A DNA stretch of 64,000 nucleotides from Cellulophaga fucicola (GCF_900119145.1 NZ_FPIY01000001.1:124001-188000); one strand, 5' to 3'; positions 35,899 to 45,301 are shown, numbered from the stretch's first letter. Translations and numbers: made by a program. Notes: generated by a model not told the origin, from the sequence alone.

Positions 35899-35924
35899 AA
35901 TTTATTATGCATGCATAATAAATT
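35899..35924. promoter_or_regulatory. 26-bp perfect palindrome, probable MarR operator
   Basis: The half-site AATTTATTATGCA is followed directly by its exact reverse complement. It occupies the spacer region of the MarR promoter, where a bound dimer would block RNA polymerase. It has the size and two-fold symmetry of MarR operators. Confidence 0.75.
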
Positions 35925-35993
35925 CAATAAAAAATGAGAGCTTAATGTATGCTTAACATTAAGTATACGTTGTATGTGAAGTAGGGTAGTAGT

Positions 35994-36027
35994 TTAGCTG
36001 CTAATGATTTAGGGTATTAGCAGCTAA
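35994..36027. repeat. Inverted repeat after the acyl-CoA ligase gene
   Basis: TTAGCTGCTAAT and ATTAGCAGCTAA pair around a 10-nt loop. No T-run follows, so it is at best a weak terminator for the ligase gene that ends 8 nt further on. Confidence 0.5.
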
Positions 36028-36034
36028 TTACAAT

Positions 36035-37804
36035 TTAGTATCCGTAAATATCATTATAAAGAGCTTTATATTTCTCTTTTATAATTTTTCTTTTAAGTTT
36101 TAGAGTAGGGGTTAAGTGTCCGCCTTCTACACTCCATGTATCTGCTGTTAATCTAAATTGCTTAATTTTTTCCCATTTAGCAAAGTTTTCATTGGCAGCA
36201 TCTACTTCTTCTTGGAAACGAGCAATTACATCTTTATTAGCAACAATTTCTTCATTGCTACCTAGTTCAAGATTGTGTATTTTTCCCCAGTTTCTAATAA
36301 ACTCAAAATCTGGTTGTATAAAGGCAGCTGGCATTTTTTCGCCTTCACCAATTACCATTACCTGATCTATAAATCTAGATTGTTTACATCTGTTTTCTAA
36401 TAACTGTGGCGCAACATATTTACCACCAGATGTTTTAAACATCTCTTTTTTACGATCTGTTATTTTTAAGAAGCCATCAGCATCTATTTCGCCTATATCT
36501 CCTGTATGAAAATAACCGTCTATAATTACTTCTGCTGTTTTAGCTTCATCTTTATAGTAACCCATCATTACTTGTGGACCTTTAATACAAATTTCTCCGT
36601 CTGATGCAATTTTAACTTCTGTATTCTGAATAGGTTTACCAACGGTGCCAATTTTAAAACCACCATTACGCATATCGTTTACAGAAACAACAGGAGAAGT
36701 TTCTGTTAAGCCGTAACCTTCCATAACACCAAAGCCTGCTGCGTTAAATACGCGAGCTAAACGTGGCTGCAATGCTGCACTACCAGAAGCCATAACACCA
36801 ACTTCGCCACCTAAAGCAGCTTTCCATTTGCTAAAGATTAGTTTACGTGCTATTGCTAATTTTTGTTCGTACCACCATCCGTTTGCTCCATAAGGTTCAT
36901 ATTGTAAACCAACATCTACAGACCAAAAGAATAATTTCTTTTTAATACCAGTTAAAGCAGCTCCTTTAGCTATAATTTTATCGTAAACTTTTTCTAGCAA
37001 CCTAGGTACAGCCGTCATTACATGCGGGTGTATTTCTTGTGCATATTCACTAATTTGGTCTATTGGCGCATAGTGTATAGTTGCACCACAATACTGGTAC
37101 AAATAAATTAACATACGCTCGTATACGTGACATAGTGGTAAAAAGCTAAGTGCTTTAGATGTACCTAATGCTATTGGTATTCTTTTAAAACTTCCTAAAG
37201 CATTGCTCACAAGATTTTCGTGAGATAACATAACACCTTTAGGTCTTCCGGTTGTACCAGAAGTATATATTAGAGTAGCTAAGTCTGTTGCCTTAACGCT
37301 ATCTTTTAGTTTTTCTACTTCAACTTGGTTAGATTCGTCTTTACCAAGCTCTAACATTTCTGACCAATTTTTACAATCGTCCAAATCATCAAAAGAATAA
37401 ACTTCTAATAAAGACGGTACTTGATCCTTAATTAATTTTACTTTTTCAAAAACATCACGACAAGAAATAAAACAGTATTTAGCTCCAGAATGATTTAAAA
37501 CATAGGCATAATCTTCTTCTGAAATAGTTGGGTAAACAGGCACGTTTTGTGCGCCCAACTGCAGAATTCCAATATCCATAATATTCCACTCCATTCTATT
37601 GGTTGAAGATATTACGGCAATTTTGTCGTCCTTAGAAACACCTAACCTTAACAGTGCCCTACTCATTGTATTTGCTTTGTCTATATACTCTTGCGTAGAC
37701 ATATATACCCACTTGCCATCATACTTTGTAGCTAATGATTGTTGTAGGTTGTATTCTTTTAATTGATAGTAAGGAAAATCAAATAATCTAGTAACTTCTT
37801 GCAT
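36035..37804 (-). CDS. Long-chain acyl-CoA synthetase (AMP-binding)
   Basis: A 589-residue adenylate-forming enzyme that activates fatty acids to acyl-CoA. It has the P-loop LIYTSGTTGRPKGVMLSHEN, the GYGLTETSPVVS motif, the YFHTGDIGEIDADGFLKITD hinge region and the Lys in KMFKTSGGKYVAP-like RKKEMFKTSGGKY. No signal or membrane segment is seen. It lies upstream of, and on the same strand as, the MarR-led operon, so it supplies substrates to it, but it has its own promoter region, with TTAATTTG (7 of 8 -7 bases) about 24 nt before the ATG. Confidence 0.93.
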   Translation of the reverse strand: MQEVTRLFDFPYYQLKEYNLQQSLATKYDGKWVYMSTQEYIDKANTMSRALLRLGVSKDDKIAVISSTNRMEWNIMDIGILQLGAQNVPVYPTISEEDYAYVLNHSGAKYCFISCRDVFEKVKLIKDQVPSLLEVYSFDDLDDCKNWSEMLELGKDESNQVEVEKLKDSVKATDLATLIYTSGTTGRPKGVMLSHENLVSNALGSFKRIPIALGTSKALSFLPLCHVYERMLIYLYQYCGATIHYAPIDQISEYAQEIHPHVMTAVPRLLEKVYDKIIAKGAALTGIKKKLFFWSVDVGLQYEPYGANGWWYEQKLAIARKLIFSKWKAALGGEVGVMASGSAALQPRLARVFNAAGFGVMEGYGLTETSPVVSVNDMRNGGFKIGTVGKPIQNTEVKIASDGEICIKGPQVMMGYYKDEAKTAEVIIDGYFHTGDIGEIDADGFLKITDRKKEMFKTSGGKYVAPQLLENRCKQSRFIDQVMVIGEGEKMPAAFIQPDFEFIRNWGKIHNLELGSNEEIVANKDVIARFQEEVDAANENFAKWEKIKQFRLTADTWSVEGGHLTPTLKLKRKIIKEKYKALYNDIYGY

Positions 37805-38243
37805 AAGAATTGATTGTATCAGAGTTGCAAATTAAGAAAAGGAATGCTTATTTTAAAATTAGATTCGTAAAAAAACACTGTAAATTCTATTATTTTCTTA
37901 GTTTAGTTTAGTAAAATGCTATAATTTAACAAGTTAACATTTTGTTAAAATTGTATTTAGATTAACAATTGTTTTGTTTTTATTCTTTTTAACTTAATTA
38001 AGGACACTTTTATTGCTAAACGCATATCTAAAATACAACAATTATTAACCAGAAATATATAATTATATGTTATAATTTTATTCTTAAGTGTCTCTTTTTT
38101 AGAGCTATTTGTGCTGTATTACCATTTGTCTACAGTAAACCGCATTTTATCGTACAAAAAGAACAAGCTATCTTTATGTAAGATAAATATATCTAAGTGT
38201 TTAGGATATTTGCCGTAATTAATTAACGCCCAAATTATTAATT
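37805..38243. other. 439-nt AT-rich intergenic region between divergent genes
   Basis: No ORF with coding features and no perfect TAnnTTTG was found. It must hold the divergent promoters of the acyl-CoA ligase and the T9SS protein. A GACACTT near 37995 and AAGTGTC near 38090 could pair over a long distance, but this is weak. Confidence 0.5.
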
Positions 38244-40856
38244 ATGAATAAATATCTACACAACTTAGGTTACATAAAAAAAAAGATTATACTTTTTTTG
38301 TTTTCAGCTATTACAGTTATAAGTATAAATGTATCCGCTCAGTCAGATCCTTTTGAGTGCGACTTTAATGCGTATTTATTTCAGACTAACGATGTTTATG
38401 CTTTAGATTTAGCTTCGGGAAGCTCTTATTTAGTTGCAGAAGACATAGTGCCAGGTAATATTAATGCAGCTGCTTATAATTCTGCAGATGGTTATATTTG
38501 GGGGTACTTATCTTCTCCGCAGATGTCAATAGTACAAATAGGAAAAGATTTTACGCCAACAATACATACTATTCCAGAATTACCTAATAATGGTAATAAG
38601 TATGTTGGAGACATTAATTTGGACGGCATTTATTATTTAAGAGCTGGTGGCACTACATATTACGCAATAGACTTAAATCCAGAGTCTAATAACTATTTAG
38701 AATATATAGGTTCTTACACTTTAGATACAAGTATTAGTATTCATGATTGGGCTTTTAATGCTGTAGATAGTAAAATATATAGCGTTAGTAAAAGTACAAA
38801 TAAATTGTACAGAATTACAGCAGAAACAGGTATGGTAGAAGATTTAGGTGAAGTTCCTATTTTAGCAGGACTTACTTATACATATGGTGCTGTTTATTTT
38901 GATGTAGATGGTAACCTTTATGTTTCTGCAAACCAGACAGGTTCTGTGTATAAAATTAATAATGTACAAGATATTACGCCAAACAATATAACATCTAATA
39001 TATTTGCTTTTGGCCCTTCTAGTTCTTCTAACGATGGTGCGCGTTGCCCAACAGCTCCAGTGCCACAAGAGAATTGTACAAACGGAGTAGATGATGATGG
39101 TGACGGGTTAGTAGATTGTGATGATCCTTCTTGCTCTGGTGTTAGTGCTTGTCCTGTAATTACAACAACTTCTGGTGGTAACGATGGCGGATTAGAAAGT
39201 AACGATAGACTTGCAAATTTAATTACCAATAGAAATTACAATAGAGCAAAAAACAATTACATTTTTGATAAGCTAACTGCTGCACAGGTAACAAAAAGTA
39301 AAGGGTATAAGCTTAGTGGAAAATACGATAGTGCTAACATACCTCTAAATGCACTTGTTCCTTTAGGTGTTCTTGGAGAAACTAGTACCATAGAATCTTC
39401 TCCGGCAGATTTACTAGCACTTACAAATGCTAGCGATATTTTCTCTGTAGATTACTTATCTGGAAACGAAACTATTGGAGCCTTAATGGTTATTAAAACT
39501 GAAGATAAAGTGTATGAGCACAGTAAGTTTATTTGTGATCGTTTTTTAGGAGCAGAATTACTATCTGTTTCAAGTTTAAAGGTAAGAGATAACAATTTTA
39601 TAAAATCTATAATTAAACAAGCAGATGGCAATAAGGAATTTGCATTGTCTTTTTCTGCAAGACTTAATGCAGATAAGAGTTTTACAATAGAATCTCATTG
39701 GAACATAGATGCGTATGAGAATAATAGTATGTTTTATAATTTTCAGATATGGTCTAATTCTGTAGATGATTTAGTGCTGCTAGCAGAAGAAATATTGTCT
39801 TTGTTAGAGGCTAATAACAAAATAGCAGCGTACAAAGGTTCTGCGCCACCACCAGTATTTGTTAGGTCTGCAAAATATGTAAACGGAACTGTAGAAATGC
39901 AGGTTGTTAATACAAACGTTTCTAAAAAAATAACTTTAGAAGGCGGATTAAAACGTACCGAAACTAGTGAAACAGATAAAGTAACGTTAGAATCTTCTTT
40001 AGATAAATATATAGATGTAATTTCTGTAGAAACGGGTGCTTTATTCGATTTAGGTTTTAGACTTAAAAATGAAAAAGGAGATACTCCAGATGATTTATTT
40101 GTTGCAGATGCTCCTTGGGGATTAGACAATTCTTCTGCTTCTACATCTATTGATATTTATGAGATAGAACAAAACAACGATTCGTATTTTGGAGATGGTT
40201 ATAGAGTAGAGCGTAACGTGCATTTAAAAGGCACAACACAAGAGTATTTAGGAGCATATAGAGCTTTTAATCCTAGATTCTTGGCAGTAGATTTATCAGA
40301 ATATAAAAAGTTGTCTTTTACTGCATCTGGAACAGGAACCTTAGAGGTTAAATTACTTAAAGGCTCTGGAGAACCATATATTGCTACTGTAGAACTAACA
40401 AGAGAGGCTAAACGTTTTGTTATAGAAGATAGCGATTTTAAAAACGAACATGGAGGTACAACAGATTATGCATCTTTAAAAGTATTGTTGTTTAACTTAA
40501 AATCATTAGACGGTAGTTTGCAAGAAAAAGAATTACAATTGTCAGATATTGACTTTAATAATACAGAAGAAAGAAACAACTATTTATCTAAAAATAAAAC
40601 CAAATCTATATTACTACCAAACCCTGTAGAGGAAAAAACAACACTTTATTTCTATGAAGAATTAGCTAGTAAATATACCTTAGAATTCTATACAATCACT
40701 GGTACATTAATACCTGCACAAACTATTGTTGGTACAGCAAAAAAAGGACAAAATAGTATAGAGATAAATGCAGAAAAGCTAGCATCTGGAATATACCTTT
40801 ACAAGTTAATTAGCTCTAATAATGCTATGTGGAGCGGTAAAATGATAAAAAGATAA
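38244..40856 (+). CDS. Secreted protein with type IX secretion C-terminal domain
   Basis: An 870-residue protein with a signal peptide (about 1-31, INVSAQ). Residues 35-270 look like a beta-propeller (DUF6923-type units such as DSKIYSVSKSTNKLYRITAETG). A MopE-like acidic turn with CTNGVDDDGDGLVDCDDPSC sits near 275-297, likely binding Ca. A middle region follows, with GVLGETSTIES and ITLEGGLKR. The last 80 residues form a type A sorting domain: ILLPNPVEEKTTLYFYEE, IYLYKLIS, GKMIKR. It is exported by the gliding-linked T9SS and probably attached to the cell surface. Partner and substrate are unknown. Confidence 0.88.
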   Translation: MNKYLHNLGYIKKKIILFLFSAITVISINVSAQSDPFECDFNAYLFQTNDVYALDLASGSSYLVAEDIVPGNINAAAYNSADGYIWGYLSSPQMSIVQIGKDFTPTIHTIPELPNNGNKYVGDINLDGIYYLRAGGTTYYAIDLNPESNNYLEYIGSYTLDTSISIHDWAFNAVDSKIYSVSKSTNKLYRITAETGMVEDLGEVPILAGLTYTYGAVYFDVDGNLYVSANQTGSVYKINNVQDITPNNITSNIFAFGPSSSSNDGARCPTAPVPQENCTNGVDDDGDGLVDCDDPSCSGVSACPVITTTSGGNDGGLESNDRLANLITNRNYNRAKNNYIFDKLTAAQVTKSKGYKLSGKYDSANIPLNALVPLGVLGETSTIESSPADLLALTNASDIFSVDYLSGNETIGALMVIKTEDKVYEHSKFICDRFLGAELLSVSSLKVRDNNFIKSIIKQADGNKEFALSFSARLNADKSFTIESHWNIDAYENNSMFYNFQIWSNSVDDLVLLAEEILSLLEANNKIAAYKGSAPPPVFVRSAKYVNGTVEMQVVNTNVSKKITLEGGLKRTETSETDKVTLESSLDKYIDVISVETGALFDLGFRLKNEKGDTPDDLFVADAPWGLDNSSASTSIDIYEIEQNNDSYFGDGYRVERNVHLKGTTQEYLGAYRAFNPRFLAVDLSEYKKLSFTASGTGTLEVKLLKGSGEPYIATVELTREAKRFVIEDSDFKNEHGGTTDYASLKVLLFNLKSLDGSLQEKELQLSDIDFNNTEERNNYLSKNKTKSILLPNPVEEKTTLYFYEELASKYTLEFYTITGTLIPAQTIVGTAKKGQNSIEINAEKLASGIYLYKLISSNNAMWSGKMIKR

Positions 40857-40905
40857 CTAAACACAACCATAAGTAAACACTACCATTGCAAACACAAACC
40901 ATTGC

Positions 40906-40940
40906 AAAAAAAAGCAGGATTTTTATAATCCTGCTTTTTT
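40906..40940. terminator. Bidirectional terminator
   Basis: AAAAAAAGCAGGATT and AATCCTGCTTTTTT pair around TTTAT, between the converging T9SS and DinB genes. Confidence 0.88.
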
Positions 40941-40947
40941 GTTTTTT

Positions 40948-41598
40948 TTAAGATGGCAATCTGCTTTTTATAAACTTAAATTGTCCGTTATGGTTAGACT
41001 CGTGCTCGCAAACGTGAAACCATTTACAATAATTGTTTGTTGGTCCCCAAGGAAAAGCTTCATCTACTTTTAAAAGCCATTTGTCATCCCTATTTGCAAA
41101 CTCCTTTAAAGTATTTTGTCGTACTTCATCTAAGGCATCTAAATAATAACTTAACTCGTTACCTTTTATTTTTTTTCGTGCCTTATCGCCTAAACCAGAA
41201 GCAACACTCCATTTTTTTGTGTCTTCTTTAGGCCAGTCTCCCCAGGTTTTATCGTTAAAAGTATGTATTTGGTAAAATCGCTCTGTTGCAGCTAAATGCA
41301 TAAGCATTGCACCAATAGAGTTGGCGTTGTCGTCTACCAAATAGTCTAACTCTGTAACACTCATATTGTGTACAGGAGCTAATATTACCATACGCATCCA
41401 AGTCATCATAGAAACTAAAGTTCCTATTTGCGGACTGTAACCTTCTTTTGGCCCAATAATATTAATATCTGTTTCTTGTGTAACAATAGTTGTTGGTTTG
41501 CCTAACGGAAAAGCTAATAAACTACTTGTTCCCATTGTTAGTAGAGATGCATTTTTAATAAACGACCTTCTGCTGCTGTTCTGTTCTTTTTTTTTCAT
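40948..41598 (-). CDS. Tat-exported DinB-like protein
   Basis: A 216-residue protein. The ATG at 41598 yields a twin-arginine signal (SSRRSFIKNASLLTMG), while the longer frame to 41673 would add 25 Cys-rich residues in front of it and is rejected. The body is a DinB-type bundle with SIGAMLMHLAATERFYQIHTF, ELSYYLDALDEVRQNTL and the closing VCEHESNHNGQFKFIKSRL, with His residues placed to bind metal. It would be folded with a cofactor before export. The role is unknown; a second exported DinB-like protein lies at 15370. Confidence 0.85.
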   Translation of the reverse strand: MKKKEQNSSRRSFIKNASLLTMGTSSLLAFPLGKPTTIVTQETDINIIGPKEGYSPQIGTLVSMMTWMRMVILAPVHNMSVTELDYLVDDNANSIGAMLMHLAATERFYQIHTFNDKTWGDWPKEDTKKWSVASGLGDKARKKIKGNELSYYLDALDEVRQNTLKEFANRDDKWLLKVDEAFPWGPTNNYCKWFHVCEHESNHNGQFKFIKSRLPS

Positions 41599-41693
41599 TT
41601 TTTTATAGATTGATGAATATGTAGGTAAGTTACAAAATTTGCAACAACACAAATTCATCATATTTTCAGTCATTTTTCTTACAAGTTCTATTG

Positions 41694-41722
41694 TTGTACA
41701 CTTGTTATATTGCTTATTTTTG
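41694..41722 (+). promoter_or_regulatory. Promoter of the paired small membrane proteins
   Basis: TTG at 41694-41696, an 18-nt spacer, then TATTTTTG at 41715-41722, which is a perfect TAnnTTTG. It ends 20 nt before the first ATG. Confidence 0.75.
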
Positions 41723-41742
41723 CAGACTATTAAATTAGTAGT

Positions 41743-42300
41743 ATGATTAAGAAGCGTGCAAAACAGCTTACTTTTATTTTAATAATCCTTTGTCATTTAG
41801 GTTTCTTGGCGGCTATTATTTTTGAAAAGCAGAACAATTATTTAATTTTTGGCTTTTTAATTATTGCATTGGTCTTATTACTTGTTACCTATAAAAAAAC
41901 TCCTGTTAGTGCTAAAAATCACACTTTTGAACATTTTTTAACTGTAGCCTTTGTCTTTTTTGGGGCTATAGTCACCTATATATTGCATACCTCTTTTGGG
42001 TTTTCTACCGTTTTGGCAGCTTCAACAGTAGGTTTGACAATTAGTTTTGTTCCTAACGTAATTAAAAATAATGCAGTAGTAAATACAGTGCCAACAGCTG
42101 TCTATTGTGGAGCATTTGTGGGTATGACAAATGCTAGCGTTGCTCCAGACTATGTTTTTATAGCTTTAGCAAGTGTTTTTACTGGTTTACTTTTAGTTGG
42201 GTCTAAAGATAGTTTTCACGGAGTAGGAGGCAAGCTTGGTACATTGGCTTTCGGTGGAGTTGTGTTGGCATTTTTAATAACATTTTTACTATCGCAATGA
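41743..42300 (+). CDS. Unknown integral membrane protein, first of a paralogous pair
   Basis: A 185-residue protein with about six hydrophobic segments, starting at 9-28 and 34-50. The last 115 residues resemble the next gene product: FFGAIVTYIL against GSLSAIVTYLL, CGAFVGMTN against FGASFIGMVS, and FHGVGGKLGTLAF against FTGFGGGLGSAAC. No known family was recognised with confidence. A canonical promoter precedes it and its stop overlaps the next start by ATGA, so both subunits are made together, suggesting a hetero-oligomer. Confidence 0.6.
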   Translation: MIKKRAKQLTFILIILCHLGFLAAIIFEKQNNYLIFGFLIIALVLLLVTYKKTPVSAKNHTFEHFLTVAFVFFGAIVTYILHTSFGFSTVLAASTVGLTISFVPNVIKNNAVVNTVPTAVYCGAFVGMTNASVAPDYVFIALASVFTGLLLVGSKDSFHGVGGKLGTLAFGGVVLAFLITFLLSQ

Positions 42301-42749
42301 AAGTAGCACATTTTATATTAGTTTTTGCAGGTAGTTTATCAGCAATTGTAACATACCTACTTCAGTTTAAGTACAAGCAAAGTGCTGTAAGAGCATCTGC
42401 ACTGGTTGGTGTTTTTTCAGGTTTATTTGTGTTGGTGTTTCCCAATGTACTGTCAAGCTATTTATCACAGAATTTACCATTGGTATGTTTTGGAGCTTCT
42501 TTTATAGGTATGGTATCTTCTAACCTTGTAAAGAGCTATTGGACAATAGGCGTATCTGGAACAATTTTCACAATACTTTTTTTAAATACGAGTAAATTGT
42601 TTACAGGCTTTGGAGGCGGATTAGGCTCTGCCGCTTGTATAGCTCTTTTGGTAACCTTGGCAATACCAATTGTAGTAAATAAAGGGAATGTAACAAACGG
42701 TTTTTTACAGCTAAAAAGACTAATAAATAAACGAAGCTTAAAAAAGTAA
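42297..42749 (+). CDS. Unknown integral membrane protein, second of a paralogous pair
   Basis: A 150-residue protein with about four to five hydrophobic segments (5-22, 35-55, 58-80, 85-105, 108-128) and a basic C-terminal tail (KRLINKRSLKK). It aligns along its length with the last two thirds of the preceding protein and shares the FxGxGGxLGxxA motif before the last membrane helix. Start and preceding stop overlap by 4 nt. It is probably a partner subunit. Weak likeness to small split ThrE/YjjB-type exporters was considered but is not convincing. Confidence 0.6.
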   Translation: MKVAHFILVFAGSLSAIVTYLLQFKYKQSAVRASALVGVFSGLFVLVFPNVLSSYLSQNLPLVCFGASFIGMVSSNLVKSYWTIGVSGTIFTILFLNTSKLFTGFGGGLGSAACIALLVTLAIPIVVNKGNVTNGFLQLKRLINKRSLKK

Positions 42750-42754
42750 GATTG

Positions 42755-43237
42755 TTATTTTAAAGCAATACTTTTAAGTTCTAATTTAAAATCTTCTGCT
42801 GTTTTATTGCCAATTAAAAAGGCTATTTCGTTAATGTTTTCTGCGCTAAAGTTAGGAATATCAACCTTATTTCCTCTAAACATTGCATACATATTACTTA
42901 GCTTAATTTCTATAGTTTGCCACTCTCCATTTGTGCTAAAAGGAGCAATAAACCAATGTTTAGTTTCTGAGTTTTCTTTTATTCTAAATTGATATGCTTT
43001 ACCATCGCCTTTTAATGTAATACAAATAGTAGTGTAGTTTTTACAGTGTAACGATGTACTGTGTTTAACCATTGCAAAACCGCCATTATTATCTAGTGAT
43101 ACGTGACCATTAAAAATAGCTAAATTATTAATTGTAACCTCAAAATTACTTTTAGATACCCCACCCATAACCGCATCTGTAATAGTATGCCATTCTTTTG
43201 AGTCTGTTGAGGAAGTAAAATCGATAATAGTTTTCAT
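42755..43237 (-). CDS. CIA30-family protein
   Basis: A 160-residue, beta-rich, galactose-binding-like protein. It has the CIA30 opening TDAVMGGVSKSNFEV, the core HVSLDNNGGFAMVKHS and the closing NFSAENINEIAFLIGNKTA. The eukaryotic CIA30/NDUFAF1 protein helps assemble respiratory complex I. The bacterial family is small and its role uncertain. No signal peptide is seen. It converges with the membrane-pair genes, 5 nt apart. Confidence 0.87.
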   Translation of the reverse strand: MKTIIDFTSSTDSKEWHTITDAVMGGVSKSNFEVTINNLAIFNGHVSLDNNGGFAMVKHSTSLHCKNYTTICITLKGDGKAYQFRIKENSETKHWFIAPFSTNGEWQTIEIKLSNMYAMFRGNKVDIPNFSAENINEIAFLIGNKTAEDFKLELKSIALK

Positions 43238-43285
43238 ATAAGTTGATGAGTTTTACACTGTGAAGATAAGTTGTTTTATCAAGCA

Positions 43286-43320
43286 TAAAAAATCCCGCTT
43301 AATGGTTATAAGCGGAATTA
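43286..43320 (-). terminator. Terminator after the 43.3-44.1 kb gene
   Basis: CCGCTTA and TAAGCGG pair around a 7-nt loop. Read on the minus strand it ends in a T-run beyond the stop of the downstream-strand gene. Confidence 0.75.
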
Positions 43321-43339
43321 TTGAGAATTGATTAAACTT

Positions 43340-44068
43340 TTAATTTTCTTTAAAGAAAAATTCATGAATGTCAATTATACTTCCTCTTCCCATTTGGACT
43401 AGGTTTTTAGTTTCCTTTAAAAAGATACCAAGCGATTTTTCATTGTATATAAATTTTATTTCATCATTATAATCTTTTGTCACATATAGATCACCCGATA
43501 ATTGATAAAAAGGAACTTCCATTTTGCTTTTTATTTTAACTCCTTTATTTACAATTTTTCCATTTGTAAGTGATTCTTTTATGTAATTATCTCTATCCTC
43601 TCCTGAAGCAGTTTTTACGTATACAGTCATCATATTTAGCCATTCTTCAGAATCTATTAAGAACCACATTACTTTTTCATAATCAATTCCGTATTCATTT
43701 ATCCACCCATAGCTAGTAAAACCTAATAAAATATGTTTTTTTCCATTTAACTTTGGTTTATCAGTCGGTATAAATTCCTGTATTTTAAAAGTTATTACAG
43801 AAGTATTAGATATATCTTTTAATTTTTTTCCGTCAAAATCTAATGTCTTTAGAGAAAAATTTTCAAATTCAGGGTTGTTAGATAAGATATACTGTGTAGC
43901 TGTTAGTTCTGCTCTTTCTTTCATTTGCTCTACCGCAGCCACTCCAGCTCCAATTGCTAGCAATGCTCCTGCAGCAGCGGCTACAACTGCTCCTTTTTGC
44001 TGTGAATAACCCGTTTTAGGAACTATACACATTGATAATAATAAAATAGTAAGAATAATTTTCTTCAT
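43340..44068 (-). CDS. Exported protein of unknown function
   Basis: A 242-residue protein with a signal peptide from ATG 44068 (about 1-22, ending TGYSQQ). The alternative TTG at 44104 would place 12 extra residues before the signal. A glycine/alanine-rich hydrophobic segment follows directly (GAVVAAAAGALLAIGAGVA, about 25-45). The rest is a soluble domain with FTSYGWINEYGIDYEKVMWF and VQMGRGSIIDIHEFF. No family is recognised. The gene stands alone between terminators. Confidence 0.6.
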   Translation of the reverse strand: MKKIILTILLLSMCIVPKTGYSQQKGAVVAAAAGALLAIGAGVAAVEQMKERAELTATQYILSNNPEFENFSLKTLDFDGKKLKDISNTSVITFKIQEFIPTDKPKLNGKKHILLGFTSYGWINEYGIDYEKVMWFLIDSEEWLNMMTVYVKTASGEDRDNYIKESLTNGKIVNKGVKIKSKMEVPFYQLSGDLYVTKDYNDEIKFIYNEKSLGIFLKETKNLVQMGRGSIIDIHEFFFKEN

Positions 44069-44180
44069 GATTTTTTTGATTTTGTTATTTAATCTAAAAT
44101 TCAAGAAAATTTTTCAATCTATATTACGGATATACGTAATTGGCTATGTTTTTTCTTATAAGAGAAAAGAAATGGAAATA

Positions 44181-44216
44181 AAAATAACCCGTTTCGTACT
44201 AGAAACGGGTTATTTT
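44181..44216 (-). terminator. Strong terminator of the ATP-grasp gene
   Basis: A 15-bp perfect stem, AAAATAACCCGTTTC with its complement, around GTACTA, with T-runs on both sides. Confidence 0.88.
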
Positions 44217-44239
44217 AAGTATATGTATAAAAAGTATTT

Positions 44240-45301
44240 TTAAGCACTAAAATGTTCACTGTTTTTAGCTTCTTCTAAGATGTCTTTATATAATGGGTGG
44301 TTTAGGTAGCCTCCATAAGCAATATCTGCCATAAATATTGATGGATATTCATTTGCTTCTATAATTATAGGGCCATTTTCGCCAATTGCAATATCCCACC
44401 CTATATATCTATCAGGGATAAAATCAACAGCCTTAAATACTACATCTTTTAATTCTTGAAAATAGGGTATAGAGAAACCTTCAAATACATATCCATTATC
44501 TGGGTGAGCTATATAATGTGCACCACCATATTCCATATATTGATGTCCTATTTTATTTAGAATTCCGTTTTGTAAATTTATACCAACGTAAAAACCTCCA
44601 GAATGTGCGTTATCAACAAAACTATCTCCAACTCCAAATCTCATAAATGCAGATAGAATGTGTGTTTTTCCTTCTTTATCAATAAAAGTTTCTACTCTTA
44701 TTGTATTTACACATTTAGGGTGTATTTTATTTATTTTAGGATGTTGTTTTACAAACTCTTCGTGTACACAACTATCAGAAACGACATATTGAAAACATTT
44801 ATTTATGTCATCAGCTAAATGCTCTTTTCTTATTTTATAACATCCTTTTCCGCCATATAGAGAAAGTGGTTTAATAAATAAACAGGAGTCTTTATTTTTG
44901 CTAAACACTAGTTCATAAAAAGAAATTAAATCATTTTTAGTTTTAATTTTATAAACATTATTCTCAAAGAAGAAATTGGAATTAAAATTGTAGCTTTTCA
45001 ATTCTGGTACGGGTAAATTATTTCTTTTACAATAAACAGAAAAGATTAACTTGTTGGAGATGATTGTAGTGTATTCTATTTTATGAAAATTTGCACTATG
45101 TTGAATTTTAGAAGCTTCTTTTGTGCTAATATAGTCCAAGTAATTATGAACTTCTTTTCTGTATAAGTACTTAAAGTAATAAAAAGGAACTTCCTTTTTA
45201 AGAATCCATAAGTGAATAGATTCTTTTAAAATTTTACCCATACTTTTTTTTCTGTTATCCTTTAGGAATACAGAAAGTCTGTTTTTTGTTTTTTGTATCA
45301 T
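44240..45301 (-). CDS. Sugar-transfer-associated ATP-grasp protein
   Basis: A 353-residue protein of the ATP-grasp superfamily, a ligase-type fold that joins a carboxylate to an amine or thiol through an acyl phosphate. Visible are the nucleotide lysine/glycine loop FIKPLSLYGGKGCYKI, the core VNTIRVETFID, the SAFMRFGVGDSFVDNAHSGG segment, and the metal/ATP end GWDIAIGENGPIIIEANEYP. This matches the subgroup found near polysaccharide genes. The neighbours here do not confirm that link, and the substrate is unknown. It has its own promoter and terminator. Confidence 0.82.
   Translation of the reverse strand: MIQKTKNRLSVFLKDNRKKSMGKILKESIHLWILKKEVPFYYFKYLYRKEVHNYLDYISTKEASKIQHSANFHKIEYTTIISNKLIFSVYCKRNNLPVPELKSYNFNSNFFFENNVYKIKTKNDLISFYELVFSKNKDSCLFIKPLSLYGGKGCYKIRKEHLADDINKCFQYVVSDSCVHEEFVKQHPKINKIHPKCVNTIRVETFIDKEGKTHILSAFMRFGVGDSFVDNAHSGGFYVGINLQNGILNKIGHQYMEYGGAHYIAHPDNGYVFEGFSIPYFQELKDVVFKAVDFIPDRYIGWDIAIGENGPIIIEANEYPSIFMADIAYGGYLNHPLYKDILEEAKNSEHFSA

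Noticed and set aside
35941-35963. CTTAATGT and ACATTAAG inverted repeat
   Set aside because: AT-rich short arms, no T-run and no promoter nearby; not enough for a regulatory call.
40882-40908. Direct repeat of ACCATTGCAAA (two copies, 16 nt apart)
   Set aside because: Short, next to a terminator and without further copies; likely chance.
41743-42749. Split ThrE/YjjB exporter
   Set aside because: Only general hydrophobicity and loosely similar glycine motifs were seen; no diagnostic residues.
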